From positions 1 through 64,000 of the forward strand of contig CAUEFX010000001.1 in NCBI GenBank assembly GCA_958477465.1: a DNA stretch of 64,000 bases, read 5' to 3'. How positions within the stretch are numbered: the stretch's first letter is position 1; each line of letters opens with the position of its first letter. The position numbers were made by a program, and so were the translations under genes. Origin of the DNA: an uncultured Bacteroides sp. GTDB lineage: Bacteria > Bacteroidota > Bacteroidia > Bacteroidales > Bacteroidaceae. The notes under the pieces were generated by a model. The model had not been told where the DNA came from. It did no database searches and was given only the letters and a program-made list of their open reading frames with translations. Positions 53,522 to 62,431 of this stretch are shown here, in pieces.

Positions 53522-54977
53522 CGAAACCGTCTTTGGTATCTTTGATCTCGAATCCCAGGGCGGTCAGTTCGTTGCGGATGAGGTCGGAAGTAGCCCAGTC
53601 TTTGTTTGCTTTCGCTTTCACGCGTTGTTCAAGCAGCATGTCGACTACTTTTCCGTAAGCCGCTTCGCGACTGTCTGAGGAGCCTTTCTCTTCTTTTAAA
53701 CCGAGAATCTCGAAACAGAACAGATGGAATGTCTCTTTTAGGTCTTTCAGGTCTTCGGCAGAGATGGTGTCGTTTCCGGCAATGATATTGTTGATCATCT
53801 TGGCCCCTTCGAACAGGTGAGCGATGACGATAGGCGTATTCATATCATCGTTCATGGCTTCGTAGCACTTCGTACGGATCTCTTTTACATCGACTGTCGT
53901 GGTGGCTGCCGGAGTGATCTTCTCCAGATTGTCTACGGCCTCCATCAGGCGTTGCAACCCCTTTTCGGATGCTTGCAGCGCTTCGTTGCTGAAATCTACG
54001 GTGCTGCGGTAGTGTGCTTGCAGAATGAAGAAGCGAATGGTCATCGGGGTATATGCCTGCGTCAGCAACTTGTGGGTTCCGTTGAAGAATTCATCCAGTG
54101 TGATGAAGTTGCCGAGTGATTTGCCCATCTTGGTGCCGTTAATCGTGATCATGTTATTGTGCATCCAGTAATGCACCATGTCATCGCCTTGAGAGGCCAC
54201 CGACTGGGCGATCTCGCATTCGTGATGCGGGAATATCAGGTCCATGCCTCCTCCGTGAATGTCGAAGTGCTCACCCAGATATTTCCGTCCCATCGCTGTA
54301 CATTCGGCATGCCATCCGGGGAAACCGTCGCTCCATGGAGAGGGCCAGCGCATGATGTGTTCCGGTTGCGCTTTCTTCCACAAGGCAAAGTCGGCCGGAT
54401 TGCGCTTTTCGCTTTGTCCGTCCAAGTCGCGGGTGGTGTTCAGCACGTCGTCCAGGTTGCGGCCGGAGAGTTTGCCGTAATGATGGTCCTTATTGTATTT
54501 GGCCACATCGAAATAGACGGAACCTTCACTTTCATAGGCATAGCCGGCTTCCAGAATCTTACCTACCAGTTCGATCTGTTCGATGATGTGTCCGGATGCA
54601 TGCGGCTCGATACTTGGCGGAAGCACATTCAGTGCATCCATAGCCTTGTGGTAACGGTTCAGGTAATACTGCACCACTTCCATCGGTTCCAGCTCTTCCA
54701 GGCGCGCCTTTTTGGCAATTTTATCTTCACCGTCATCGGCATCATGCTCCAGATGGCCTACATCGGTGATATTGCGCACGTAGCGCACTTTATACCCCAG
54801 ATGAGTGAGATAACGGAAGAGTACATCGAATGTGATAGCCGGACGTGCATGCCCTAAGTGGGCGTCACCGTATACGGTAGGTCCGCAAACGTACATGCCT
54901 ACATGGGGTGCATGCAAAGGCACAAACAATTCCTTTTTCCTATCTAAAGTGTTGTAAATAGTCAGTTGATGTTCCAT
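53502..54977 (-). CDS. cysS: Cysteinyl-tRNA synthetase
   Basis: The 491-residue class I synthetase shows the HIGH motif as H40-L-G-H43 within YGDAHLGHARP, the zinc site beginning with Cys31 (YVCGPTVYGD), the WHAECTAMG stretch, and the KMSKS loop as KMGKS near residue 280. Length and domain order are those of the family, with the DALR-type C-terminal anticodon region. It charges tRNA-Cys in the cytoplasm. It has its own promoter 31 nt upstream and a stop codon inside a 20-bp tandem repeat array. Confidence 0.98.
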   Translation of the reverse strand: MEHQLTIYNTLDRKKELFVPLHAPHVGMYVCGPTVYGDAHLGHARPAITFDVLFRYLTHLGYKVRYVRNITDVGHLEHDADDGEDKIAKKARLEELEPMEVVQYYLNRYHKAMDALNVLPPSIEPHASGHIIEQIELVGKILEAGYAYESEGSVYFDVAKYNKDHHYGKLSGRNLDDVLNTTRDLDGQSEKRNPADFALWKKAQPEHIMRWPSPWSDGFPGWHAECTAMGRKYLGEHFDIHGGGMDLIFPHHECEIAQSVASQGDDMVHYWMHNNMITINGTKMGKSLGNFITLDEFFNGTHKLLTQAYTPMTIRFFILQAHYRSTVDFSNEALQASEKGLQRLMEAVDNLEKITPAATTTVDVKEIRTKCYEAMNDDMNTPIVIAHLFEGAKMINNIIAGNDTISAEDLKDLKETFHLFCFEILGLKEEKGSSDSREAAYGKVVDMLLEQRVKAKANKDWATSDLIRNELTALGFEIKDTKDGFEWKLNK

Positions 54978-55007
54978 AACGTTTGAGATTTATTCTATTT
55001 GAAACCA

Positions 55008-55015
55008 CAAAGTTA
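55008..55015 (-). promoter_or_regulatory. -7 element of cysS
   Basis: The minus strand reads TAACTTTG, matching TAnnTTTG. Start near 55004, leader of about 27 nt. Confidence 0.5.
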
Positions 55016-55035
55016 GAATAAATAATTGATATTTC

Positions 55036-55863
55036 TTAGAGCCTGTTTGAATTTTGTTCGGAAAAGAATCTTTCTACAACAGCGGCTACACCATCTTCGT
55101 CATTGGAGAGGGTGATGTAATCGGCAGCTTTTTTTACCGGCTCCTGGGCATTGGCCATGGCTACTCCCAATCCGGCGAATTTAATCATGCTCAGATCATT
55201 GTAGCCGTCGCCGATGGCAACCATCTCTTCCTTTTTCAGGTTCAGCTTCTCCAGCAATACGGCAAGTGAACGGGCTTTATCGATACCCGGTGGCACCAGC
55301 TCCAGGAAATAAGGCTCGGAACGGTAGACGCTGATTCTCCCTTGCATCAGGAGTGACAATTCCGACTCCACTGCTATCAGCTTTTCCGGCTTTCCTACTA
55401 TCAGGCATTTGGGCAAAGGCAGGCGGATGTCGGCAAGGAAATCGTCTGTCTTCCGGATCTGCATCTTGTTCAGGAAAGCCTCTTTCTTTACGTATTCGTC
55501 TTCCGGATTCTCGGTGATGATACACTCCTCATCGTAAGTAAGGATGGCAAGCCCGTTCCGTTTGGCACATTCGTATAGTTGAGGAATGGCATCATCGGGC
55601 AATACATTCGAATAAAGAACCTCGTGAGTTTTCCAGTCAATGATTTCTCCACCGTTGTAGGAGAGGATGTAGCTTTCGAACCGGTCCATTTGCAATTGGT
55701 CGGCCAAAGGGGCAATGCCGTAAGTGGGTCTGCCGGAGGCCAGTACCAGTCGTGTCCCCAGTTGTTGTGTCTGTATCAGCACTTCTCTGTTGCGGGGTGT
55801 TATCTCTTTCCGGGTGTTGGTCAGAGTGCCGTCCAGATCGAGAACAAGGAGCTTGTAATTCAT
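55036..55863 (-). CDS. HAD-superfamily Cof-type sugar phosphatase
   Basis: The 275-residue protein has the HAD nucleophile motif D9-L-D11-G-T-L-T, motif II in LASGRPTYG, Lys in the IDKARSL region and motif IV GDGYNDLSMI. The C2-type cap lies between about 80 and 190. Cof-type members dephosphorylate sugar phosphates or flavin-related substrates in the cytoplasm; which one is unknown. A consensus -7 element stands 32 nt upstream. Precedes cysS on the same strand by 58 nt, but each has its own promoter. Confidence 0.92.
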   Translation of the reverse strand: MNYKLLVLDLDGTLTNTRKEITPRNREVLIQTQQLGTRLVLASGRPTYGIAPLADQLQMDRFESYILSYNGGEIIDWKTHEVLYSNVLPDDAIPQLYECAKRNGLAILTYDEECIITENPEDEYVKKEAFLNKMQIRKTDDFLADIRLPLPKCLIVGKPEKLIAVESELSLLMQGRISVYRSEPYFLELVPPGIDKARSLAVLLEKLNLKKEEMVAIGDGYNDLSMIKFAGLGVAMANAQEPVKKAADYITLSNDEDGVAAVVERFFSEQNSNRL

Positions 55864-55894
55864 TTTTTGTTCAGTGTTTTGATTTATGAAGGCA

Positions 55895-55902
55895 CAAAGA
55901 TA
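55895..55902 (-). promoter_or_regulatory. -7 element of the HAD phosphatase gene
   Basis: The minus strand reads TATCTTTG, an exact consensus match giving a leader of about 28 nt. It ends four bases from the stop of the pectinesterase-like gene. Confidence 0.5.
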
Positions 55903-55905
55903 GCA

Positions 55906-58900
55906 TTATTTCACGAATTCCTTTACCGTATCGGTGCTGCCGTCGCGATAGATGGTACGGATAATGTTCAGGCCTTTTCCTGCATGATTGATGCGGACAC
56001 CGTTTCCATTGAAGTATTGCCGTTCTGCCACTTCTTTGCTCACGGCAGTCCGGTCGGTGATGCCGGTCGCAGTGCTGCCGTTGGATGCTTGTCCGAGCCC
56101 GCCCATCCGGTTGGCTGCACGTATGGTGAACACATCTTCATCGGTTGCATCTGCCGGAATCGCATAGGTGGTCTCGTTGGTAAAGCCGATTACTTTTCCG
56201 TTCTTGCAGATGGCGTAACAGAACACATAGTCGCTGGCATTCCACATGAGAACCGATTCGCTGACTGTCAGGACCGGAGCGGCTGCCTGTTCGGTCAATA
56301 GGGTCGGTTGCCAGGAATCGTTGCCGCCCAATACGTTTTCGAGTGTAAAGCGGGCGGCCTCTTCTGTGGCAAGTACCGGACTGTACGGGATGGTTCCACC
56401 GGTGTATCGGGTCTTGCGGGCGCTGCAATCTACAGCCGTTCCGCTTTCTGTGTGGCTGTTGTACTCTGCAAACAGTTTCGGGATAATTGTTTCGCTCATG
56501 TCGCTCCATCCCTCTGCTTTGGGGATGATTTTCATCGTCGTATTGATCCATACACTCATCGGTGCACCTTGCCAGGGGCGTCCCAAGGCATAACTCCCTT
56601 TGTTGGCATCGTATCCGTCGATGGTGCAGTCATTGAAAACATATCCCCAGTCGGTGTCACCTGCAGGCGCTGTGATGCAGTTGCCGGAACGGTTTTCCAG
56701 ATAGAGCAACGTACGGTTGAAGAAGACATCGCCTCCACCGCAGATGAAGTCTACGGTGCCATGAATCTCTGCGTCTTCGAAATACGAGCGCATACGGTTG
56801 TTATTGGAATAGTAAGTATCCTGATAGCTTAGCATACGCACGTTCTTATACACGTTTTTGTTCCCTTTGTCTTGCAGGCATACTGCGCGTCCGGTGGTTC
56901 CGGTGTAGTCATAGTCGTTCTTCAAAGTGATGTCCTGCATGTATATGTTTTCTCCGGTCGGCTGTAAGGTAGCGCTGACGGAGATTCCTTCGACGGGGGC
57001 CTTGTTTACGATGACTGTATTGTCCATGCTTTCACCGATCAGTGATATGTTCGATTTTACGTCTGTCAGGCATTGGCTTCCCAGGTCATAGACTCCGTCA
57101 TGCAGGAAGATGCGGAACCGTGTGCCGGAAGTGGAAGCGGCGTTCCCTTGTGCCAAGGCTTCAAGCAGCTCGCCGGCATTGCTGACGATGGCGTCATACA
57201 TGCCCGGAATCACTGTCGGAGGAGCAATGGTGGTGAACCGGATGGTGATGGCCTCTTTTACCCCGTTATCGAATAAGTTGGATACACTATTGGCAGGCAG
57301 CGTGAATGTATAGGCCGTGTTGTAGTCCAGGCCCATATACGGGAAAGTGATGGTCTTGCCGGATACGGTCGGGGTCAGTGTCTTGTTGCCTAAAGTTGCT
57401 GTGGCACCGTCTGTTGTTTTTACTTTGCTGTCAAAGGTCAGTACGATACGTCCCGTGGCGGAAATCTCTTCGGCATTGTCTGCCGGAAGGCTGGACAGTA
57501 ATTGGGGTGGCCCGGCCGGAGGAACTCCTTGTTCTGTTCCGGTGATGTAAATGGCGCAGATAGCCGTACCGTCGTTGTCGGATGCTGTTCCTACTATATC
57601 GGAACTGTAGTCGGGAATCCAACGGAGATGCAGCGTTGTGGCATGGTCACATTCCGTGGGCAGGGTAGCTTCTAATGGCGTCCACGCTTTCGAACCTGCC
57701 AAGGTGATGCGGGCTGCTTCTTTGTAATTGGTCCCATCCAGGGAGTATTCTAATTTCTGCACAGAGTATGCGTTGTAGTTATACAGCATTTTGGAAGTAA
57801 CTTTGATGCCGATAAAGTCGGCTGCATTTACCTTGGTCTCGTAGTAATATTTTTCGGAGATGTTTTTCCAGTTTACGGCAGCGGGTTCGCCTTCATAGCT
57901 TCCTGATTCTTTTGACTTGTCGAGCCAGCTTTGGGTGGTTCCGTCTGCTTTGCGGAGAATCAGTGCGGTTGCTTCGTTTTCGCTTGTGGAGATGAAGTCT
58001 GCGGGGCGGCTGTTGTTCCCTTTCAGGATGAAGTCCCAGCCTGCGATGTAATCGGAAGCGCTGTACACGGCGGTATATTCTTTATTGCCGTCCATGGTTA
58101 CAGACAGTTCATTGGCCGTTTCTCCGCTTTTCCAGTTGGTGAATTTCAGAATGGGGTTCTCTGTTGCCGTAAGCGTGACGAGTGTGCCCTCTTCATACAT
58201 TTTCTCGCCGTTTACCAAGGTGGCGTCGGGGGCGACGGTTATCATATAACTGTTTGCTCCGCCTTCTACATCGGTCTTAATCGAATAGGTCGCTATCCGT
58301 TCAAACACGGCTGTGATTGCCATGTCTCCGTCCAATATCTGTCTGTAACTTACCTCGGTAGAAAGGGTCCGGTCATCGGCGTCTACCCATTTCACGAATT
58401 TGTAACCGAAATTCTTATCGGCCGTCAATGTCACCTCCGAACCTTGGTCATATTGGCTGCTGGCCGGATATACGGAAACGCTTCCGGCTTCTTCCGGAGA
58501 TACGTTTGTTGCCAGGTTGACCTGTGGAGTCGTTATTTCGATATTGGCATAGATCTCGAAGTCGAGTAAAAAGGCATATTGCTTGGCGGCCAGATTGCTC
58601 CAACGCAACTGTACGTCCCTCTCGTTGATGTCGCATTCCACCCATACGCCTGTCGACGGATTGGCTGTTGCATCGGACAGAACGACCCAGTTACTGTCTG
58701 CGGCACTTTTCTTCTCTAATTTATATCCGCGGTTGTTGCCTGTGGCGGCATGGCGGTAACGTATCCGGGTGATGTTTTCCAAGGGGGAAGTCGTGATTGT
58801 TCCGGCCAGGTTCTTTTCCGCCCTGGCGAATCCTTTTACGTCAGAACCGAATTTGGATTCGGTACCGGCCGGCAGAACCGTTACGCCGTCGAAGGTGAAA

Positions 58901-59121
58901 GTCACTGTTTCGTTACTGAAATTGGTGGTTTTATCGACGGAGACCGGTGAGTTGTCCGAAGAAAGGCTTTCCCAATCGGTGAAGTCGGTCGTATAGATCG
59001 GACGCTCTTGAGTCGCTGCTGTGCTACTGTTGTCATTGCCCACCGCCTTTACCGACGCTTGGACGGTTAAGCTGCCTGTCAGGCAGGCAACTACAAAAAT
59101 CGTGTAATATACATTTTTCAT
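55906..59121 (-). CDS. Multidomain pectinesterase-like (CE8) exported protein
   Basis: The 1071-residue exported protein (signal YTIFVVACLTGSLTVQA) has an N-terminal beta module (35-195), two bacterial-repeat beta modules (about 200-355, GSVSVYPASSQYDQGSEV and its partner), a discoidin-like middle region (360-535), a SbsA/Big_5 Ig-like domain (about 545-645) and a CE8 right-handed beta helix (about 650-935). The CE8 site is visible in LSYQDTYYS, HGTVDFICGG with the catalytic Asp, and LGRPWQG. A Bacteroidetes C-terminal tail (GNGVRINHAGKGLNII) ends it. CE8 removes methyl esters from homogalacturonan. No pectin lyase or GH28 is nearby, so the true substrate is uncertain. Confidence 0.88.
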   Translation of the reverse strand: MKNVYYTIFVVACLTGSLTVQASVKAVGNDNSSTAATQERPIYTTDFTDWESLSSDNSPVSVDKTTNFSNETVTFTFDGVTVLPAGTESKFGSDVKGFARAEKNLAGTITTSPLENITRIRYRHAATGNNRGYKLEKKSAADSNWVVLSDATANPSTGVWVECDINERDVQLRWSNLAAKQYAFLLDFEIYANIEITTPQVNLATNVSPEEAGSVSVYPASSQYDQGSEVTLTADKNFGYKFVKWVDADDRTLSTEVSYRQILDGDMAITAVFERIATYSIKTDVEGGANSYMITVAPDATLVNGEKMYEEGTLVTLTATENPILKFTNWKSGETANELSVTMDGNKEYTAVYSASDYIAGWDFILKGNNSRPADFISTSENEATALILRKADGTTQSWLDKSKESGSYEGEPAAVNWKNISEKYYYETKVNAADFIGIKVTSKMLYNYNAYSVQKLEYSLDGTNYKEAARITLAGSKAWTPLEATLPTECDHATTLHLRWIPDYSSDIVGTASDNDGTAICAIYITGTEQGVPPAGPPQLLSSLPADNAEEISATGRIVLTFDSKVKTTDGATATLGNKTLTPTVSGKTITFPYMGLDYNTAYTFTLPANSVSNLFDNGVKEAITIRFTTIAPPTVIPGMYDAIVSNAGELLEALAQGNAASTSGTRFRIFLHDGVYDLGSQCLTDVKSNISLIGESMDNTVIVNKAPVEGISVSATLQPTGENIYMQDITLKNDYDYTGTTGRAVCLQDKGNKNVYKNVRMLSYQDTYYSNNNRMRSYFEDAEIHGTVDFICGGGDVFFNRTLLYLENRSGNCITAPAGDTDWGYVFNDCTIDGYDANKGSYALGRPWQGAPMSVWINTTMKIIPKAEGWSDMSETIIPKLFAEYNSHTESGTAVDCSARKTRYTGGTIPYSPVLATEEAARFTLENVLGGNDSWQPTLLTEQAAAPVLTVSESVLMWNASDYVFCYAICKNGKVIGFTNETTYAIPADATDEDVFTIRAANRMGGLGQASNGSTATGITDRTAVSKEVAERQYFNGNGVRINHAGKGLNIIRTIYRDGSTDTVKEFVK

Positions 59122-59252
59122 AATACAAGAATGATTAAAGTTTATATTGTTTTACTGCGGCGAATATAATACAAACTCTAAATAAGGCAGTTACCGGTTT
59201 CTTGATTAAGTCAGATATTACACAAGATAAAACAATTTGTCTAAAGTTTGGC
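59122..59252. other. Intergenic region between SNF2 and pectinesterase-like genes
   Basis: 131 bp, AT-rich, with no exact -7 element for the pectinesterase-like gene and no strong terminator for the helicase gene. Confidence 0.4.
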
Positions 59253-62200
59253 TTACTCCAGCAACCCGATCCACTCTTGGTCGGTCAATGCCGGAATCGA
59301 TTCACTTTCGGTGATGAATGTCTCGGCCAGTTGCCGCTTGCTTTCCTGCAGGCGGATGATTTTCTCTTCAATGCTGTCTTTGGTGATAAAGCGGTAGGCG
59401 ATTACCTGCTTGTTCTGCCCGATACGGTGTGCACGGGCGATGGCTTGTGCCTCGGCGGCAGGATTCCACCACGGGTCTACGATAAATACATAATCGGCCT
59501 GTGTCAGGTTCAGCCCCACACCGCCGGCTTTGAGGGAGATGAGAAAAGCCTGTATCTCTTCTGTCTGTGCAAACCGGGCAATCTCTTCCGGACGGTTGGT
59601 GGAACTTCCGGTGAGCAGGGCATATTGCCAGCCATGTTTCTGGAATTCTGCGGCTATCAGTTCCAGATGTTTGACGAAAGAGGAGAATATCAGCACCTTG
59701 TGCCCTTCACTGCGGAGAGTGCCGTAGATGTCGATAATCTGTTCCATTTTTCCCGAGTCCCCTTTATAATCGGGAAGCACCATCTGCGGATGACACGCCA
59801 GTTGGCGCAGGCGGGAGATGCCATTGAGTACCGTGAACTGCTGATGCTGCTTTCTGTTCGGACTGAGTTGCAGCAGGGTATTGCGGAGGCTGTTTTTCTC
59901 TTGCTGGTATATTGCATCCTGGGGCTCCGCCATGTCACAGTAGATGATTTCCTCCGTAAGCGGTGGCAGTTCCGGAGCAACTTCGCTTTTGCTTCTGCGC
60001 AAGATGAATGGGGCGATGAGCTGGCGAAGGCGCAGTTCCATGCGGGGATCTTTTAATTTTATGGGGTTGATGAATTGCTTGGTGAATGTGTTTTCATCCC
60101 CTAAAAGATCCGGTTGCAGGAAGTGGAACTGAGCCCAAAGATCTTTCAGTGAATTCTCGATGGGGGTACCTGTCAGTACAAGGCGGTGATGGCTGTGCAG
60201 TTGGATGGCGGAGCGGAAAGTAAGAGAATCGCTGTTTTTGATATTCTGACTTTCGTCCAGTACAATGTACTCGAAGCAGTATTGCCGGAGGACGTCGAGT
60301 TTGTTCCGCATGGTGCCGTAAGAGACGAATATCAGATGAAAACGGTTGAAAAACAGTTCCGGATGCCCTGCCTTATAATGGCTGTTACTGTTGTATTCCG
60401 CCATCGACAGAGTAGTGAAGCGGGAGGCTTCCCGCTTCCAGTTGTGCAGTAGAGAGGTAGGTACGACAATCAGTGTACTTGGCTTACGAGTGGCTTTGGA
60501 AGTACGGCCGGACAATCCGCATCTGTCCAGCGTATTTTCTGCTGTCAGGTCTCTGAAAAGTTCAAATTGCCCCATTTCATCGATACTGACGAGTTTGTCT
60601 TTGAGCATGAGGTTCTGATCCTGCTTCTCTGGAATCTCACTTCCGTTCTCTTGGTCATTTCCGTCTTTTGGGCCATTTTCGTCCTTTTGACCACTTTTGT
60701 CTTTTTGATCACTTCCGCTCTCTTGAAGCGTTGTTTCTTTCTTTTCCTCTTCCTCTTCTTTCTCCGTGTCGTTCTTTTGATTGTAGATGTTTTGTAATAA
60801 AGCAAGTGTTTGCAGCGTCTTTCCCAATCCCATGTCATCGGCAAGGCAGCCGCCGAGTTCTTGTTTGTACAGGTTCATCATCCAGGTGTAGCCTTTCTGT
60901 TGGTAAGGGCGTAGCCGGGCCTTTATCCCTGTGGGCACAGGGTATTTTTGCTGAAATTGCGGAAGAGTGAATTCTTTGTGGGAATTGCTTTGCATGATCG
61001 ACTCTACGATACCCATGAACGGACGTTTTACGCAGATGTCTTTTCCCCGGAGTGTTCCCATCTCCATCAGATTGGCGTATTTGCTGAACCACTCTTCCGG
61101 AAGCAGGATGACCTGTCCGTTGGGAAGCGTGTATTCGCGCCTCTCTTCTAAAATATGCTTGCGAAAGCGGCTGAAAGGAATCCGTAAATCACCGATGACC
61201 ACTGTTATGTGCAGTTCGAACCAGTCCGGTCCGTCATCGTAACTTTGTTCGATGCGGATTTCATCCAGACAGTATGGGATATTGCTCTGGTCGCTGGTCA
61301 GTATGAATGTGTCTTGCAGTTGAGTCCGGTATCGGGTGATCCACTCCGTTACGCTTTTTTCGGGAATATTCTCCGATAGTTTGAAATGAGAGTCATTGAT
61401 GCGTTCCAGTCCGATGCTCTGGAGAATCCGTATGGCTTCTTCCTCCTTGTCCGTGTCGCGTTGGAAGTAGCATATTCTGTTTTTGCCATCTTCCACGTTG
61501 CGTGAGAAGTATTTTTTTACTTCCGTGGCCGGTTGAGGCGTGAATAGCTGTTCGTCATAACGGAAGTTAAGTTTCAGAAGCGGGGCGGAATAGATGGTCT
61601 CTTCCACATACAGCAGGCAGTCGCAATGTTTTTCCTCTTTCCGGATGTCCAGTCCTTGCACATCGATGTCGTGATAACTGGCAATGGGGATGAGGATGTT
61701 GTCGATGTACTTTTCAGTGAAAGAGGCATCCACGCAGATTTGGGCTTTCTTGGTGAATGGAAGCAGCCGGGCAGCTTCAATGTGCCGGAAAATGTATACC
61801 TCCATGCCCAACAACAAGATTGCCGGATTGGAAGTCAGGGCAACTGCCGGCTTCAGCTCCATGAGTGGGATGGCTTTCCCTTCGTCATAACATTTTAGCT
61901 GGTAACTGAATGACTGGTTGTCTACTTTGAACGAGAAATGAGTTATCACATCCTCTTTGTGCACATGATAGGCATGGTGCGGGTAGAGCAGTTTGCTGCC
62001 GGTCTGTTTCTGGTAGAGGAGGAGGTCATGGGTGCGGATCAATTCCATCATCTCTGCCAGCTTCTTCTCGATGAAAAGGCGTATTTTCTTCAATTTCTCC
62101 GGATCTTCGGATAGCTTTCGGAGAAATTTGGAAATTGTTTTCTCTTTGGAATAGACCGTCATCAGGTACTTCTCTGTATAATGAGATGCGATTTCGATGA

Positions 62201-62369
62201 CTTTCTGCTCAGTCTCGCTCAACTGCGCCACGGCCTTTGGAGAGAGGTGGAATGCCTGCTCTGTCAGGCAAAGCCCTTCCTGAGAGGTGCTTTCCGCGAT
62301 ATACGGTATGAGTAGCATTCCGAATACCGGATGCTCGGAAAGAACGATGATGACTGGGCTGTGTGGCAT
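59253..62369 (-). CDS. SNF2-family DEAD/H-box helicase
   Basis: The 1038-residue protein has an N-terminal region of about 480 residues without clear motifs (SNF2-associated domain type), then the ATPase. Motif I is CLADDMGLGKTLQ near 512, motif II DESQ (YIVLDESQNIKN), motif III LTGTPIENSL, and the C-lobe includes FSSFVKHLE, LKAGGVGLNLTQADYV and HRIGQNKQVIAYR. Between motifs I and II lies a charged low-complexity insert of about 60 residues encoded by an 18-bp tandem repeat. The protein translocates on duplex DNA; its chromosomal role in Bacteroides is unknown. Flanks hold no restriction, defence or phage genes, so a defence role is not indicated. Confidence 0.94.
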   Translation of the reverse strand: MPHSPVIIVLSEHPVFGMLLIPYIAESTSQEGLCLTEQAFHLSPKAVAQLSETEQKVIEIASHYTEKYLMTVYSKEKTISKFLRKLSEDPEKLKKIRLFIEKKLAEMMELIRTHDLLLYQKQTGSKLLYPHHAYHVHKEDVITHFSFKVDNQSFSYQLKCYDEGKAIPLMELKPAVALTSNPAILLLGMEVYIFRHIEAARLLPFTKKAQICVDASFTEKYIDNILIPIASYHDIDVQGLDIRKEEKHCDCLLYVEETIYSAPLLKLNFRYDEQLFTPQPATEVKKYFSRNVEDGKNRICYFQRDTDKEEEAIRILQSIGLERINDSHFKLSENIPEKSVTEWITRYRTQLQDTFILTSDQSNIPYCLDEIRIEQSYDDGPDWFELHITVVIGDLRIPFSRFRKHILEERREYTLPNGQVILLPEEWFSKYANLMEMGTLRGKDICVKRPFMGIVESIMQSNSHKEFTLPQFQQKYPVPTGIKARLRPYQQKGYTWMMNLYKQELGGCLADDMGLGKTLQTLALLQNIYNQKNDTEKEEEEEKKETTLQESGSDQKDKSGQKDENGPKDGNDQENGSEIPEKQDQNLMLKDKLVSIDEMGQFELFRDLTAENTLDRCGLSGRTSKATRKPSTLIVVPTSLLHNWKREASRFTTLSMAEYNSNSHYKAGHPELFFNRFHLIFVSYGTMRNKLDVLRQYCFEYIVLDESQNIKNSDSLTFRSAIQLHSHHRLVLTGTPIENSLKDLWAQFHFLQPDLLGDENTFTKQFINPIKLKDPRMELRLRQLIAPFILRRSKSEVAPELPPLTEEIIYCDMAEPQDAIYQQEKNSLRNTLLQLSPNRKQHQQFTVLNGISRLRQLACHPQMVLPDYKGDSGKMEQIIDIYGTLRSEGHKVLIFSSFVKHLELIAAEFQKHGWQYALLTGSSTNRPEEIARFAQTEEIQAFLISLKAGGVGLNLTQADYVFIVDPWWNPAAEAQAIARAHRIGQNKQVIAYRFITKDSIEEKIIRLQESKRQLAETFITESESIPALTDQEWIGLLE
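60633..60722 (-). repeat. Coding minisatellite, five 18-bp units
   Basis: Units start at 60633, 60651, 60669, 60687 and 60705, exactly 18 bp apart. They encode six-residue repeats of the DxxxQK / GSDQKD type in the helicase insert. The first and last units share 13 of 18 bases. Being a multiple of three, unit gain or loss keeps the frame. Confidence 0.8.
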
Positions 62370-62419
62370 GGTTTTTTATTCAGTTTGGGTTTGAAAAAGT
62401 AAAGATACGGAATTTTGTT

Positions 62420-62427
62420 TAATTTTG
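62420..62427 (+). promoter_or_regulatory. -7 element abutting the mnmA start (possible leaderless mRNA)
   Basis: TAATTTTG matches TAnnTTTG exactly and ends four bases before the ATG at 62432. A TTTG at 62390-62393 is six bases too far for the normal spacing. On the other strand a near-match TATCTTTA around 62398-62405 may serve the helicase gene, so the two promoters overlap. Confidence 0.45.
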
Positions 62428-62431
62428 CGGC

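Noticed and set aside
59253..62369. Defence-system helicase
   Set aside because: SNF2 helicases occur in anti-phage systems, but there are no nuclease, methylase or other defence genes next to it; neighbours are housekeeping genes.
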